Of a stretch of 64,000 bases of DNA, positions 10,431 to 19,859 are shown piece after piece. The notes under the pieces are model-generated. The model ran no database searches, was not told the DNA's origin, and worked only from the letters and a program-made list of their open reading frames with translations. The position numbers and the translations under genes were made by a program. Every line of letters starts with the position of its first letter. Positions within the stretch are counted from its first letter, which is position 1. The DNA is from Leisingera sp. S132 (GTDB taxonomy: Bacteria > Pseudomonadota > Alphaproteobacteria > Rhodobacterales > Rhodobacteraceae): contig NZ_CP083553.1 of the NCBI RefSeq assembly GCF_025144465.1, positions 1 through 64,000 on the forward strand, in the 5' to 3' direction.

Positions 10431-10952
10431 ATGCGGATCCCGTTCGGAGTGATCGTTCTTGCAGGCGCGCTGGCAGTGTCCGGCTGCGCGCAAAAAGGGC
10501 TGCGCGTTCTGCAGAAACCAGGGTCCGGTCCGGATGAGTTTTTGATCCTGCCGTCAAAGCCTCTGAGTGCTCCGGAAAGCTATTCTGCCCTTCCCGCGCC
10601 GACTCCCGGCGGCAGCAACCTGACCGATCCCAATCCGAGCGCTGATGCTGTCGCCGCTCTGGGCGGCAAACCCGGCGCGCTTGTCCCTGCTGACGGCGTC
10701 CCGTCAGGTGATGCGGCGCTGGTCACCGCTTCCAGCCGGTATGGAGTAGAGCATGGGGTGCGGGACACGCTGGCATCGGAAGATGCAAAATTCCGCCACC
10801 GCAACCGCCACCTGGGCCGGATCAAAATCGTGCCGGTAGACCGCTACGAGCAGCTTTACCGCAAGCAGAGCATTGACCCGTTTGCCGTGAGCGAGCAATT
10901 CCGCAAGGCGGGGGCGTCAACACCGTCTTCTCCACCTGAAGAAGAGTCCTGA
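10431..10952 (+). CDS. DUF3035 lipoprotein, BamF-like
   Basis: A 173-residue lipoprotein. The signal MRIPFGVIVLAGALAVSGC ends in a lipobox with Cys19. The mature part (PGSGPDEFLILPSKPL and later FRHRNRHLGRIK) matches DUF3035. In Caulobacter a lipoprotein of this kind (BamF) is a subunit of the outer-membrane beta-barrel assembly machine, so a BAM role is inferred. The ATG at 10431 places the signal peptide at the N-terminus and lies 55 bp after lspA; an upstream in-frame start would bury it. Confidence 0.82.
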   Translation: MRIPFGVIVLAGALAVSGCAQKGLRVLQKPGSGPDEFLILPSKPLSAPESYSALPAPTPGGSNLTDPNPSADAVAALGGKPGALVPADGVPSGDAALVTASSRYGVEHGVRDTLASEDAKFRHRNRHLGRIKIVPVDRYEQLYRKQSIDPFAVSEQFRKAGASTPSSPPEEES

Positions 10953-11127
10953 ACGCTCACTTTTCCGCCAGCCAATCTTGCATGACGCCAGCGGCAGCGT
11001 AGGTTGACAGCAGTCTTTCTGCTGGCAATGGGAGGCGAATTATGGCTGCATTGATCAAAATGAGCAAATGAGCAGTAACCGCATCAAGCCAGGCAAGGGC
11101 AAAGGTGCAGAAATTGGAGGACGCCAG

Positions 11128-12471
11128 ATGATCCAGAGGATCACATTGGCCGCCGCGGCGCTGAGCGCTGCCTTGTCCGTCCCAGCGCGGGCTGAGGATG
11201 AGGCAGTGACCGCTTTCACCCTGGGCAATGGTATGGATGTGGTGGTGATCGAGGATCACCGCGCACCGGTGGTTCAGCAAATGGTCTGGTACCGGGCGGG
11301 ATCCGCCGATGAACCGCCGGGCCAGTCCGGCGTGGCCCATTTTCTCGAGCACCTCCTGTTCAAGGGCACCGATAAGCTGGCGCCGGGTGAACTGTCAGCC
11401 ACCGTGCGCGCCAATGGCGGCCAGGACAATGCCTTCACAAGCTATGATTACACTGCCTATTTCCAGCGCGTGGCTGCCGACCGGCTGGAATTGATGATGC
11501 AGATGGAAAGCGACCGGATGACCAACCTCCGCCTTAGCGAGGAGGATATCGCCACCGAACGCGAGGTCATTCTGGAAGAACGCAACCAGCGCACTGACAA
11601 CGATCCAGTTGCTCTATTCCGGGAGCAGCTGCGGGCGGTGCAGTACCTGAATCACCGTTACGGCCAGCCGGTGATCGGTTGGCGGCATGAGATGGAAAGC
11701 CTGGATATGGAGGACGCGCTGTCCTTCTATCGCACCTATTATGCACCCAATAACGCCATACTGGTGGTGTCCGGCGATGTGCAGCCGGATGAAGTGAAGG
11801 CGCTGGCAGAAGAATACTATGGTGCGATTCCGGCAAACCCGGACCTGCCGGAACGGTTCCGCAGTCAGGAACCGCCGCAAACAGCCGCCCGTCGGCTTAC
11901 GTTCGAAGACGCGCGCGTCGCGCAACCCTATGTGCAGCGATCCTATTTGGCGCCGGAGCGGGACAGCGGTGATCAGCAGAAGGCCGGAGCGCTCTACCTG
12001 CTGGCTGAGCTTCTGGGCGGGGGCAATACCTCATTCCTGGCAAATGCTTTGCAGTTCGACCAGCAGGTCGCCGTTTACACCGGCGCCTTTTACTCGGGAA
12101 GCACGCTGGACGATACGTCGTTTACGCTGCTGATCGTCCCAGCCGAAGGCATCAGCATGGAACAGGCCGAAGCGGCGCTGGACGCCACCCTCGCCCGTTT
12201 TCTGGAGGAAGGCGTGGACGAGGCCCAGCTGGAGCGGATCAAGCTGCAATTGCGCGCTGCCGAAATCTACGACCGTGACAACGTGAATGGCATCGCCAAC
12301 CGTTATGGGCAGGCACTCAGCATCGGGCTGACGGTGAAGGATGTGCAGGACTGGCCGAAGATCCTGCAATCCGTTACCGCGGATGAGATCATTGCCGCCG
12401 CCAATGAGGTGCTGCGCCCGGAAACATCGGTGACAGGCTGGATGACACGCAGCCAGGAGGTGACCCAATGA
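11128..12471 (+). CDS. M16 family zinc metallopeptidase (catalytic partner)
   Basis: A periplasmic pitrilysin-family protease of 447 residues with a cleavable signal peptide (cut after ARA near residue 22). The inverted zinc motif HFLEH is at 71-75 and the third ligand Glu lies in EREVILEERNQR near 149, so the active site is intact. The ATG at 11128 is favoured by GGAGG 7 nt upstream and by the signal peptide; a start at 11068 adds 20 residues in front of it. Its stop overlaps the next M16 gene by 4 bp, the classic active/inactive heterodimer layout. Confidence 0.92.
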   Translation: MIQRITLAAAALSAALSVPARAEDEAVTAFTLGNGMDVVVIEDHRAPVVQQMVWYRAGSADEPPGQSGVAHFLEHLLFKGTDKLAPGELSATVRANGGQDNAFTSYDYTAYFQRVAADRLELMMQMESDRMTNLRLSEEDIATEREVILEERNQRTDNDPVALFREQLRAVQYLNHRYGQPVIGWRHEMESLDMEDALSFYRTYYAPNNAILVVSGDVQPDEVKALAEEYYGAIPANPDLPERFRSQEPPQTAARRLTFEDARVAQPYVQRSYLAPERDSGDQQKAGALYLLAELLGGGNTSFLANALQFDQQVAVYTGAFYSGSTLDDTSFTLLIVPAEGISMEQAEAALDATLARFLEEGVDEAQLERIKLQLRAAEIYDRDNVNGIANRYGQALSIGLTVKDVQDWPKILQSVTADEIIAAANEVLRPETSVTGWMTRSQEVTQ

Positions 12472-13787
12472 ACATGCTGAAATACATGGCTGCGGGTTTG
12501 GTGGCTTGCTTCATGTCGCTGCCTGCGTGGGCTGAAATCAAGATCCAGGAAGTGGTCTCGCCCGGCGGCATCACCGCATGGCTGGTAGAGGATCATTCGA
12601 TACCGTTCTCTGCGCTCGAGCTGCGTTTCCGCGGCGGCACGTCTCTGGATGCGCCAGGCAAGCGCGGCGGGGTCTATCTGATGACAGGTTTGCTGGAGGA
12701 AGGCTCGGGTGATCTGCGCGCTCAAGATTATGCGCGGGCGCTGGAATCCCTTGCCGCTGATTTCAACTACGACGCAGACAAGGATTCGGTTTCTATCTCT
12801 GCCCGCTTCCTGACTGAAAACCGCGATGATGCCGTTGCGCTTTTGCGCCAGACTCTTTTTGAGCCGCGGTTCGATCAGGATGCGCTGGACCGGGTGCGGG
12901 CCCAGGTTCTGGCAGGGCTGCGCTCTGACGCCAAGAACCCAAACGATATTGCCGGTTTGGCATTCGCTAAAATGGCCTATGGTGATCACCCCTATGGCAG
13001 CGATGGCAAGGGCACATTGGACTCGGTTGCCGCGCTCAGCCGCCAGGACATATTCGACGCCTATGAGGCGGTTTTTGCCCGCGACAGGCTCTATGTCAGT
13101 GCTGTGGGCGACATCACGGCCGAGGAACTCGGCGGATTGCTCGATGGCCTTCTGAGTGCGCTGCCGGACAAAGGCGCGCCAATTCCAGGACCCGCCGACG
13201 TGACGATTGAGGGCGGCGTGACCGTTGTCGATTTTGAAACACCGCAATCAGTTGCGCTGTTTGGCCAGAAGGGAATCGAACGCGAGCACCCGGATTTCTT
13301 CACCGCCTATGTCATGAACCAGATCCTGGGCGGAGGTTCCTTTGAAACCCGGCTGATGACTGAAGTGCGGGAGAAGCGCGGGCTGACCTACGGGGTCTAT
13401 TCCTATCTGGTTCCGCGGGATCTGGCTGCGGTCTACATGGGGTCCGTTGCCTCCGCCAACGGTAAGATGGCAGAGGCAGTGGAGGTGATCCGCAATGAGT
13501 GGCGCCGCATGGCCGAAGAAGGCGTGACGGAGAAGGAACTGAGGGACGCCAAGACCTACCTTACCGGCGCCTACCCTCTGCGGTTCGACGGCAACAGCCA
13601 AATCGCTGCGATCCTTGCGGGAATGCAGATGGATGACCTGCCGGTCAGTTATGTGGAGACCCGCAACGACCGGATTAACGCGGTGACGCTGGAGGACGTG
13701 AAGCGCTTTGCTGCAGAATTCCTGGACCCGGACGGGCTGCATTTCACCATCGCAGGCCGTCCGGAAGGTTTGGAAACCACCAACTGA
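12468..13787 (+). CDS. M16 family peptidase-like protein (non-catalytic partner)
   Basis: A 439-residue pitrilysin-fold protein with a signal peptide ending at AWA near residue 23. The position of the HxxEH zinc motif reads GGVYLMTGLLEEG, so the catalytic residues are missing. The C-terminal half keeps the conserved REKRGLTYGVYSYL stretch of M16B proteins. By analogy with paired M16B proteases, it probably completes the chamber of the active subunit encoded 4 bp upstream. A hairpin terminator follows at 13832-13862. Confidence 0.92.
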   Translation: MNMLKYMAAGLVACFMSLPAWAEIKIQEVVSPGGITAWLVEDHSIPFSALELRFRGGTSLDAPGKRGGVYLMTGLLEEGSGDLRAQDYARALESLAADFNYDADKDSVSISARFLTENRDDAVALLRQTLFEPRFDQDALDRVRAQVLAGLRSDAKNPNDIAGLAFAKMAYGDHPYGSDGKGTLDSVAALSRQDIFDAYEAVFARDRLYVSAVGDITAEELGGLLDGLLSALPDKGAPIPGPADVTIEGGVTVVDFETPQSVALFGQKGIEREHPDFFTAYVMNQILGGGSFETRLMTEVREKRGLTYGVYSYLVPRDLAAVYMGSVASANGKMAEAVEVIRNEWRRMAEEGVTEKELRDAKTYLTGAYPLRFDGNSQIAAILAGMQMDDLPVSYVETRNDRINAVTLEDVKRFAAEFLDPDGLHFTIAGRPEGLETTN

Positions 13788-13831
13788 TCCGGGGCCGGTG
13801 CCGACAAACTCCCCGCTTGCTGCCTTTCCCT

Positions 13832-13862
13832 AGCACGCCGCCGCCCACGGCGGCTGCGTGCT
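13832..13862 (+). terminator. Hairpin terminator after the M16 pair
   Basis: A 14-bp stem with one mismatch, AGCACGCCGCCGCC against GGCGGCTGCGTGCT, has a 3-nt loop and is followed within 5 nt by a T-rich stretch (CTTTCCCTTTCATTTT). The remaining 13863-14033 leader before pnp is rich in short GC repeats but shows no other clear element. Confidence 0.65.
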
Positions 13863-14033
13863 GCCGCTTTCCCTTTCATTTTGCCTGAAACTCCTGTATG
13901 GGCGGGCCTGTCTGAGACGATGTGCCAAGGCCCCGGCACGCGAAAGAAAGATAGATGGGGCCGGCGGCAATGGGGCCGCCACGCAAACGGGAGACCCGGA
14001 GGGCCGGGAGTGCTCCCAATTAGGATACGCTAG

Positions 14034-16178
14034 ATGTTTAACGTTTCGAAAAAATCGATGCAGTGGGGCGAAGAGACGCTCACACTGGAAACCGGCAAGG
14101 TTGCCCGCCAGGCTGATGGCTCTGTGATTGCCACCCTCGGCGAAACCTCGGTCATGGCCAACGTGACCTTTGCCCGTCAGCAGAAGCCCGGCCAGGACTT
14201 CTTTCCGCTGACCGTGCACTACCAGGAAAAATACTATGCCGCGGGCAAGGTGCCCGGCGGATTCTTCAAGCGCGAAGCGCGCCCGACCGAAAAAGAAACC
14301 CTGACTGCGCGCCTGATCGACCGTCCGATCCGCCCGCTGTTCGTCCCCGGCTTCAAGAACGAAGTGCTGGTGATGTGCACCGTGCTGAGCCACGATCTGG
14401 TCAACGACCCGGATATCGTTGCAATGATCGCGGCTTCCGCAGCTCTGACCATCTCCGGCGCGCCGTTCATGGGCCCGATCGCCGGTGCCCGCGTCGGTTT
14501 TGTTGACGGCGAATACGTGCTGAACCCGACTGTTGACGACATGCAGGACCTGCGCCTCAACCCCGAGCAGCGCCTGGACCTGGTCGTGGCCGGCACCAAG
14601 AACGCCGTGATGATGGTGGAATCGGAAGCCTACGAGCTGACCGAAGCTGAGATGCTGGGCGCGGTGAACTTTGCGCATGAGCAGATCCAGCCGGTGATCG
14701 ACCTGATCATTGCGTTGGCTGAAGAAGCCGCAAACGAGCCCTTCGACTTCCAGGCACCGGATTACTCCGAGCTGTATGAAGCCGTGAAGGCCGCCGGCGA
14801 GACCGAGATGCGCGCCGCCTTTGCGATCACCGACAAGCAGGAGCGCACTGCCGCTGTTGCCGCTGCTCGTGAGACCATCAAGGCAGCTCTGACCGAAGAG
14901 CAGCTGGAAGACTCCAACCTCGGCTCTGCGATGAAGAAGCTCGAGGCCAGCATCTTGCGCGGTGACGTCGTCAAGGGCGGCAAGCGTATCGACGGCCGTG
15001 ATACGTCCACCGTGCGCCAGATCGTGGCCGAAACCGGCCTGCTGCCGCGCACCCACGGTTCCGCTCTGTTCACCCGCGGCGAAACACAGGGCCTGGTTGT
15101 GACCACTCTTGGCACCGGCGACGATGAGCAGTTCATCGATGCGCTGCACGGCAACTTCAAATCCAATTTCCTGCTGCACTACAACTTCCCGCCGTACTCG
15201 GTTGGCGAAGTGGGCCGTGTCGGCTCCCCGGGCCGCCGCGAAATCGGCCACGGCAAGCTGGCGTGGCGCGCGCTGCAGGCGGTTCTGCCGGCGCCGACCG
15301 ATTTCCCGTACACCATCCGTGTGGTGTCGGAGATCACCGAATCCAACGGCTCCTCCTCGATGGCTTCCGTCTGCGGCGGCTCGCTGTCGATGATGGACGC
15401 AGGCGTACCGCTGAAGGCACCGGTTGCTGGTGTGGCGATGGGCCTGATCCTTGAGGACGACGGTTCCTATGCAGTTCTGACCGACATCCTGGGTGACGAA
15501 GACCACCTGGGCGACATGGACTTCAAGGTGGCGGGTACCGAAAACGGCATCACGTCGCTGCAGATGGACATCAAGGTTGCCGGCATCACTCCGGAAATCA
15601 TGGAAAAAGCTCTGGCCCAGGCCAAGGACGGCCGTCTGCACATCCTGAACGAGATGGGTAAGGCCCTGTCCGAGACCAACGAGTTCTCGGTCCACGCCCC
15701 GCGCATCGAAACCATGCAGATCCCGACCGACAAGATCCGCGAAGTGATCGGCTCCGGCGGCAAGGTGATCCGCGAGATCGTTGAAGTGTCCGGCGCCAAG
15801 GTCGACATCAACGACGATGGCGTGATCAAGATCGCCAGCCCGAACGGTGACGCCATTCAGAAGGCCTATGACATGATCTATTCGATCGTGGCAGAGCCGG
15901 AAGAAGGCCAAGTCTACACCGGCAAGGTCGTGAAGATCGTCGATTTCGGCGCTTTCGTGAACTTCTTCGGCAAGCGCGACGGCCTTGTGCACGTCTCCCA
16001 GATCGAAAACCGCCGCCTGAACCATCCGTCGGACGTTCTGAAGGAAGGCCAGGAAGTGAAGGTCAAACTTCTCGGCTTCGACGACCGCGGCAAGGTCCGC
16101 CTGTCGATGAAAGTGGTCGATCAGGAAACCGGCGAGGAAATCCAGCCGGAGAAGAAAGAAAAAGCAGAGCAGGACTGA
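14034..16178 (+). CDS. pnp: Polyribonucleotide nucleotidyltransferase (PNPase)
   Basis: A 3'-5' phosphorolytic exoribonuclease of the RNA degradosome, 714 residues. Two RNase PH domains are joined by the alpha-helical linker. The KH domain is at about 563-596 ([15 protein letters not shown]) and the S1 domain at about 623-695 ([15 protein letters not shown]). TTAGGAT precedes the ATG. In most relatives pnp directly follows rpsO; here rpsO lies about 19 kb downstream. A terminator follows at 16202-16234, and the glycan island starts immediately after it. Confidence 0.98.
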   Translation: MFNVSKKSMQWGEETLTLETGKVARQADGSVIATLGETSVMANVTFARQQKPGQDFFPLTVHYQEKYYAAGKVPGGFFKREARPTEKETLTARLIDRPIRPLFVPGFKNEVLVMCTVLSHDLVNDPDIVAMIAASAALTISGAPFMGPIAGARVGFVDGEYVLNPTVDDMQDLRLNPEQRLDLVVAGTKNAVMMVESEAYELTEAEMLGAVNFAHEQIQPVIDLIIALAEEAANEPFDFQAPDYSELYEAVKAAGETEMRAAFAITDKQERTAAVAAARETIKAALTEEQLEDSNLGSAMKKLEASILRGDVVKGGKRIDGRDTSTVRQIVAETGLLPRTHGSALFTRGETQGLVVTTLGTGDDEQFIDALHGNFKSNFLLHYNFPPYSVGEVGRVGSPGRREIGHGKLAWRALQAVLPAPTDFPYTIRVVSEITESNGSSSMASVCGGSLSMMDAGVPLKAPVAGVAMGLILEDDGSYAVLTDILGDEDHLGDMDFKVAGTENGITSLQMDIKVAGITPEIMEKALAQAKDGRLHILNEMGKALSETNEFSVHAPRIETMQIPTDKIREVIGSGGKVIREIVEVSGAKVDINDDGVIKIASPNGDAIQKAYDMIYSIVAEPEEGQVYTGKVVKIVDFGAFVNFFGKRDGLVHVSQIENRRLNHPSDVLKEGQEVKVKLLGFDDRGKVRLSMKVVDQETGEEIQPEKKEKAEQD

Positions 16179-16201
16179 TTTTCGGCCTGACTTCTCATAG
16201 C

Positions 16202-16234
16202 AGCCCGAGGCGCCCATGTAGTGCGTCTCGGGCT
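16202..16234 (+). terminator. Terminator after pnp
   Basis: A 12-bp stem, AGCCCGAGGCGC against GCGTCTCGGGCT with one G-U pair, has a 9-nt loop and is followed by ATTCCATTTCTT. It ends the pnp transcript just before the first gene of the glycan island. Confidence 0.75.
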
Positions 16235-16269
16235 ATTCCATTTCTTCCGGAACACGCGTAGGCGAGCTT

Positions 16270-17136
16270 ATGACTCCCCGTATCACTATTATCACGGTGA
16301 CCTATAACTCCTCGGAGATAGCCGGGAACTTGCTGCGATCCAACACGGATGGAGTTCCCGTTATCCTGATCGACAACGCTTCGCAGGATGCGGATGCAAC
16401 CCGGGTACTTGCTTCGAAACACGGGGCCCAATTCATTGCCAATTCTGAAAATCTTGGCTTTGGGTGTGCCTGCAATCAGGGTGCAGAGCTGGCTGACACA
16501 GAGTTTTTGTTCTTCGTGAACCCCGACGCCGAGCTGTTCGGCGACACGATGCAACAGTTGCTGACTACTGCGGATGCCCATCCCACGGCGTCGGCATTCA
16601 ATACGCGCGTTGTCAAAGGCGACGGTTCTCTTTTCTTCAAGCGCCGCAGCAAGCTGATCCCAAAGTCGCTTTGGCTTGGCCGCGATGCTGCGAAAAGGGA
16701 CGGTGAAGTTCCGGTCCTGTCCGGCGGCGCTTTGCTTGTCCGCAAAGCCGCTTTTGATAAGATTGGGGGCTTTGATCCCAAGATTTTTCTTTTCCACGAG
16801 GATGATGATCTCAGTCTGCGCCTGAAGGAGCACTGTGGCCCGCTGCGATATGCCTTTGATGCAAAAGTTCGGCACTTATTGGGGCATTCCACGGAACGCT
16901 CTGCAAAAACCGCTGCGCTCAAAGCTTGGTACATGGGGCAGTCGCGCGTTTATGCTGCACGCAAGCACGGTCAGTCTTACGGGTATTTGCGGGCATTGGG
17001 AGAGGCTATCCTCCAACTTATCTCACCGCTAAACCTTCTGTCTGCGCGTAAGCGGTCAAAAAGCTGGTACTACTTCCAGGCCATTCTCAGCAGCAGAAGG
17101 CAACAAGGTGCGAACCGGCTGCCCCCATGGCAATAG
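16270..17136 (+). CDS. Glycosyltransferase family 2
   Basis: A 288-residue cytoplasmic GT-A enzyme, probably transferring a sugar (rhamnosyltransferase-like) from a nucleotide donor to a growing surface glycan. The opening ITIITVTYNSS and the DxD-like NPDAE at 84-88 form the donor and metal site. GGALLVRKAAFDKIGGFD and HEDDDLSLR (about 176-184) are typical acceptor-side motifs. It is the first gene of the AT-rich island that begins after the pnp terminator. The sugar donor cannot be named from sequence. Confidence 0.88.
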   Translation: MTPRITIITVTYNSSEIAGNLLRSNTDGVPVILIDNASQDADATRVLASKHGAQFIANSENLGFGCACNQGAELADTEFLFFVNPDAELFGDTMQQLLTTADAHPTASAFNTRVVKGDGSLFFKRRSKLIPKSLWLGRDAAKRDGEVPVLSGGALLVRKAAFDKIGGFDPKIFLFHEDDDLSLRLKEHCGPLRYAFDAKVRHLLGHSTERSAKTAALKAWYMGQSRVYAARKHGQSYGYLRALGEAILQLISPLNLLSARKRSKSWYYFQAILSSRRQQGANRLPPWQ

Positions 17137-17182
17137 TCCAGCTATTTGTCTAATCTGAAAACCATGCCAACAAGGTTGTCTC

Positions 17183-18355
17183 ATGAAATTGCCACCGTTC
17201 TGGAAGATTGCTCGGGAGCTAAGGCGTCCTTTCCAGCAATTGAGGATGCTGCCCAGCAGGATGGGAACCTTTTTGTTTGGTCATCACTATTATGACTGCG
17301 TATTGGCTCGCCAAACTCGTTGCCGCACTGGTAAGCTTCAGGCAGGATCGAAGGTGGCGATCTACTTGATCTTTCCTCAAAACGGGTTGCTTGCCTCGCA
17401 CCTTACAGCGCTACGGTACTTGAATTCAAAGGGATACGCGACGATCGTCGTTTCAAATATTCAATTGAATGAGGGTGAATTCGGCAAACTGAAAGACCTT
17501 TGTTGGCAATTCATTGAAAGGCCGAACTTTGGTTATGACTTTGGCGGTTACCGAGATGGTGTCATGAAAGTTCTGGAGACGCAGAGTCATATAGAGCGTC
17601 TGGTGCTATTGAACGATTCTGTGTGGTTTCCTTTGCCTGGATCAACTGATTGGCTGGAGCAAGCAGAACAAAGGCAACTCGACTTTGTTGGCGCGGCCAG
17701 CAACTTTGGTCATCCCAGAGTGGATGCCAAGGACTTTAAAAGTATACAGTGGAGCTATTCCACAAGCCATAAGAACTTCCATTACTGTTCATATGCGTTG
17801 ATGTTCTCGGAGCGAATTCTGAGCGATGTCCAGTTTCGTAATTTCTGGAAGCGGTTCCCGCTTACCAACAATAAGAAGGTCACAGTGCGGCGCGGGGAAA
17901 TCGGCCTTAGCCAATGGGTGATCTCGCATGGATTCACCCATGGGTCGACGCTGGAGCTGGACAATCTCGACAGAGAAATTTCTGCTTTGGGTGAAAAGGA
18001 AATTAGAAAAGCAGCTGAGCAAACAGTCATCCCGGAACGGCCCCGATTGCTGGAGTTGAAGGAACACTTGCTGACAAATGATGCTTCTACCCAAGACCTT
18101 AGGGATTTTATCCTGACAGCGGTCTCTTCGCAGGGAGTTAGCTATGCGCTGCCTGCGCTGATGCATGAGAGGGAGGGTTTTGCATTCCTAAAGAAGTCAC
18201 CTTGTTGGCTAAACGACCGGGCCTACGAGCTTACAGTCGATTTCGCCAAGGGGCTGGATGGTGAACTTGGGCCAGCAATACTTAGGGAAGCAGCACAATT
18301 GCGCCAACAGCGTAAGCTGGACCCTGTTCTTCATACAGCCAGGGGGGAACTATGA
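17183..18355 (+). CDS. RgpF-like rhamnan synthesis protein
   Basis: A 390-residue protein of the RgpF family, named after streptococcal rhamnose-glucose polysaccharide synthesis. The family hallmarks RPNFGYDFGGYRDGV (about 113-127) and LVLLNDSVWFPLPGS are present. It probably acts as a glycosyltransferase on a surface polysaccharide. It lies 46 bp after the GT2 gene. Codon use and base composition are more AT-rich than in the core genes. The following 178 bp before the ATP-grasp gene contain no convincing gene. Confidence 0.82.
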   Translation: MKLPPFWKIARELRRPFQQLRMLPSRMGTFLFGHHYYDCVLARQTRCRTGKLQAGSKVAIYLIFPQNGLLASHLTALRYLNSKGYATIVVSNIQLNEGEFGKLKDLCWQFIERPNFGYDFGGYRDGVMKVLETQSHIERLVLLNDSVWFPLPGSTDWLEQAEQRQLDFVGAASNFGHPRVDAKDFKSIQWSYSTSHKNFHYCSYALMFSERILSDVQFRNFWKRFPLTNNKKVTVRRGEIGLSQWVISHGFTHGSTLELDNLDREISALGEKEIRKAAEQTVIPERPRLLELKEHLLTNDASTQDLRDFILTAVSSQGVSYALPALMHEREGFAFLKKSPCWLNDRAYELTVDFAKGLDGELGPAILREAAQLRQQRKLDPVLHTARGEL

Positions 18356-18533
18356 ACCAGTCTTCTATGGTCAGATAAACAATGCTCTTCGGCGCCTCCT
18401 CAATATTTACCCCTCATTTGGCATTGTGATGAACTTCTATGACGACCTTTGTGTTGAGAGTTGCTAACTTTCTTTCGGCTCTTTGGACGTGGAGGTTCTC
18501 CGAAATCCCCCAAAATAACATGAGATCGACCTG

Positions 18534-19655
18534 ATGCGTGTACTTCTTCTGGATGCTGCTTTTGCGGTAGAACCGATTCACCGCTATCTGATTGGCCAAG
18601 GCCATCAGGTATGGACAATCAGCAATCGGCCCCATGATACCCTGGCGTTGTCGTATCCGAACCAGTGGATTAGAGGGGACTACAGCGATGTCTCCCTCGT
18701 TCAAGATCAAATTATTCGTCTGGGTATTGAGGCGGTGATCCCGGGCTGCACTGATGTTTCGATGGAAACTTTCACTCAACTGCCACAGAGTGATTTCTTT
18801 AGTTATCCATCCTCGGCTGATCAGGTGTTGGGCAAAAAAAGCTTGTTTCGAGGTCTTTGCGCAGAACTAGAGCTTCCTGCGCCGCAAGCCTTTGAAACAG
18901 ACGCACTACCTGATGACGGGATATTGATTTGCAAACCATGCGATAGTTTCAGTGGGAGGGGGGTGACAGTCTTCGAGGCTGTTGACAGGGAGGCGCGTGA
19001 TCAGGCAATCGCTAGAGCAAAGGCAAACAGCCCTTCTGGAGAGGTGGTTTGCGAAAACTTTGTGCAGGGACAGCTTTATAGCTTTACCGCATTCATTGAG
19101 CACGGGCAGGTCGTGAACGCCTTTGTGGTTCGAGAAGGTTCGCATTATGATCCCTTTGCTGTTGATACCTCTTATGTCGCGCATGATTTTTCTCCAGCAT
19201 TGTTTGACGACTGCAAAGCTGCGGTTGAGGCAGTAGCAGGCAGGTTGCAGCTGTGCGACGGCCTCATACATACGCAATTCATTTCAGATGGCAGCGGCAT
19301 CGCGCTGATTGAAATGTCGCGCAGATGTCCAGGTGACCTCTATCCAATGCTTATTGAATATAGTACGGGTTTTCCCTTTGCTGCCCGTTATGCTTCATAT
19401 TTTCTAGGGCAGGCCGGCCCTGCTTGGTCTGCGAAGTCCCGCCCGGTTCTGCGGCATACCATCAAGCACCCCGGTGGGCGGCCCTTCCCGGGCTTTGGTC
19501 CTCTTCCCTGCGCGGGCCTCATGGAGCTGGTGCCCACAGTCCGAGCTGGAGAGCGGCTTCCCGATTCGCCTGCCGCGCGGGTAGCTGTTTCTTTCTATGA
19601 TCTGGCGGAGTCTCAAGCACTCGAAAGGGCCTATACTCAGCTGGCTCAATCGTAA
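18534..19655 (+). CDS. ATP-grasp domain enzyme
   Basis: A 373-residue protein with an N-terminal Rossmann-like preATP-grasp region (MRVLLLDAAFAVEPIHRYL) and an ATP-grasp core (ILICKPCDSFSGRGVTVF for nucleotide binding; ALIEMSRRCPGDLYPMLIE near the C-terminal metal-binding end). Such enzymes ligate a carboxylate to an amine or thiol. In a glycan cluster it may form an amide on a sugar or build an amino-acid substituent, but the substrate is unknown. The weak ribosome site and isolated position leave open whether it shares a transcript with the genes before it. Confidence 0.82.
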   Translation: MRVLLLDAAFAVEPIHRYLIGQGHQVWTISNRPHDTLALSYPNQWIRGDYSDVSLVQDQIIRLGIEAVIPGCTDVSMETFTQLPQSDFFSYPSSADQVLGKKSLFRGLCAELELPAPQAFETDALPDDGILICKPCDSFSGRGVTVFEAVDREARDQAIARAKANSPSGEVVCENFVQGQLYSFTAFIEHGQVVNAFVVREGSHYDPFAVDTSYVAHDFSPALFDDCKAAVEAVAGRLQLCDGLIHTQFISDGSGIALIEMSRRCPGDLYPMLIEYSTGFPFAARYASYFLGQAGPAWSAKSRPVLRHTIKHPGGRPFPGFGPLPCAGLMELVPTVRAGERLPDSPAARVAVSFYDLAESQALERAYTQLAQS

Positions 19656-19737
19656 CGGTTGCGTTGTTGAGAGATGAAGTGGGGTTATGAAGTTCGGATG
19701 CATGTTCGGCTCATTATATCGAGTTGCAAAGAACCCG

Positions 19738-19762
19738 GTTCCTAGGCTATTCGCCTAGGAAC
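19738..19762. repeat. Perfect inverted repeat, 10-bp arms
   Basis: Arms GTTCCTAGGC and GCCTAGGAAC are separated by TATTC. No T-run follows on either strand, so a normal terminator is unlikely. It sits in the gap between the ATP-grasp gene and the ABC exporter, just before a short coding-like remnant. It could be an operator, an RNA hairpin or a recombination scar. Confidence 0.6.
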
Positions 19763-19765
19763 TAA

Positions 19766-19858
19766 ACTTGGTTGTTGCGTAAATACGCCCCTGAAACCTT
19801 GCAGCACTTCACCGAGAGGCGGCTGGCAGAGCGGATCTCAGGTCTGATCGCCAGTTGA
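19766..19858 (+). pseudogene. Possible C-terminal remnant of a lost gene
   Basis: This frame is open for 30 codons between a TAA at 19763-19765 and a TGA at 19856-19858, just before the exporter start at 19860. It reads as a plausible protein tail (KYAPETLQHFTERRLAERI) and is GC-richer than the surrounding gap. There is no good start codon with an RBS. It may be the 3' end of a gene truncated during island rearrangement, or only a chance open frame. Confidence 0.3.
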
Positions 19859-19859
19859 A

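Noticed and set aside
11004-11032. TTGACA upstream of the first M16 gene as a promoter
   Set aside because: The -35 box is perfect, but the -10 at the right spacing (AATGGG) is poor, so no promoter is called.
13830-16217. A long minus-strand open frame (about 795 codons) opposite pnp
   Set aside because: It is the antisense shadow of the GC-rich, strongly conserved pnp gene; its composition is His/Gln/Leu-rich, typical of reverse-strand reading, and it has no recognisable domain.
18439-18534. A 31-aa ORF whose stop overlaps the ATP-grasp start codon
   Set aside because: No ribosome site and no recognisable sequence; the overlap alone is weak evidence, so it was not annotated.
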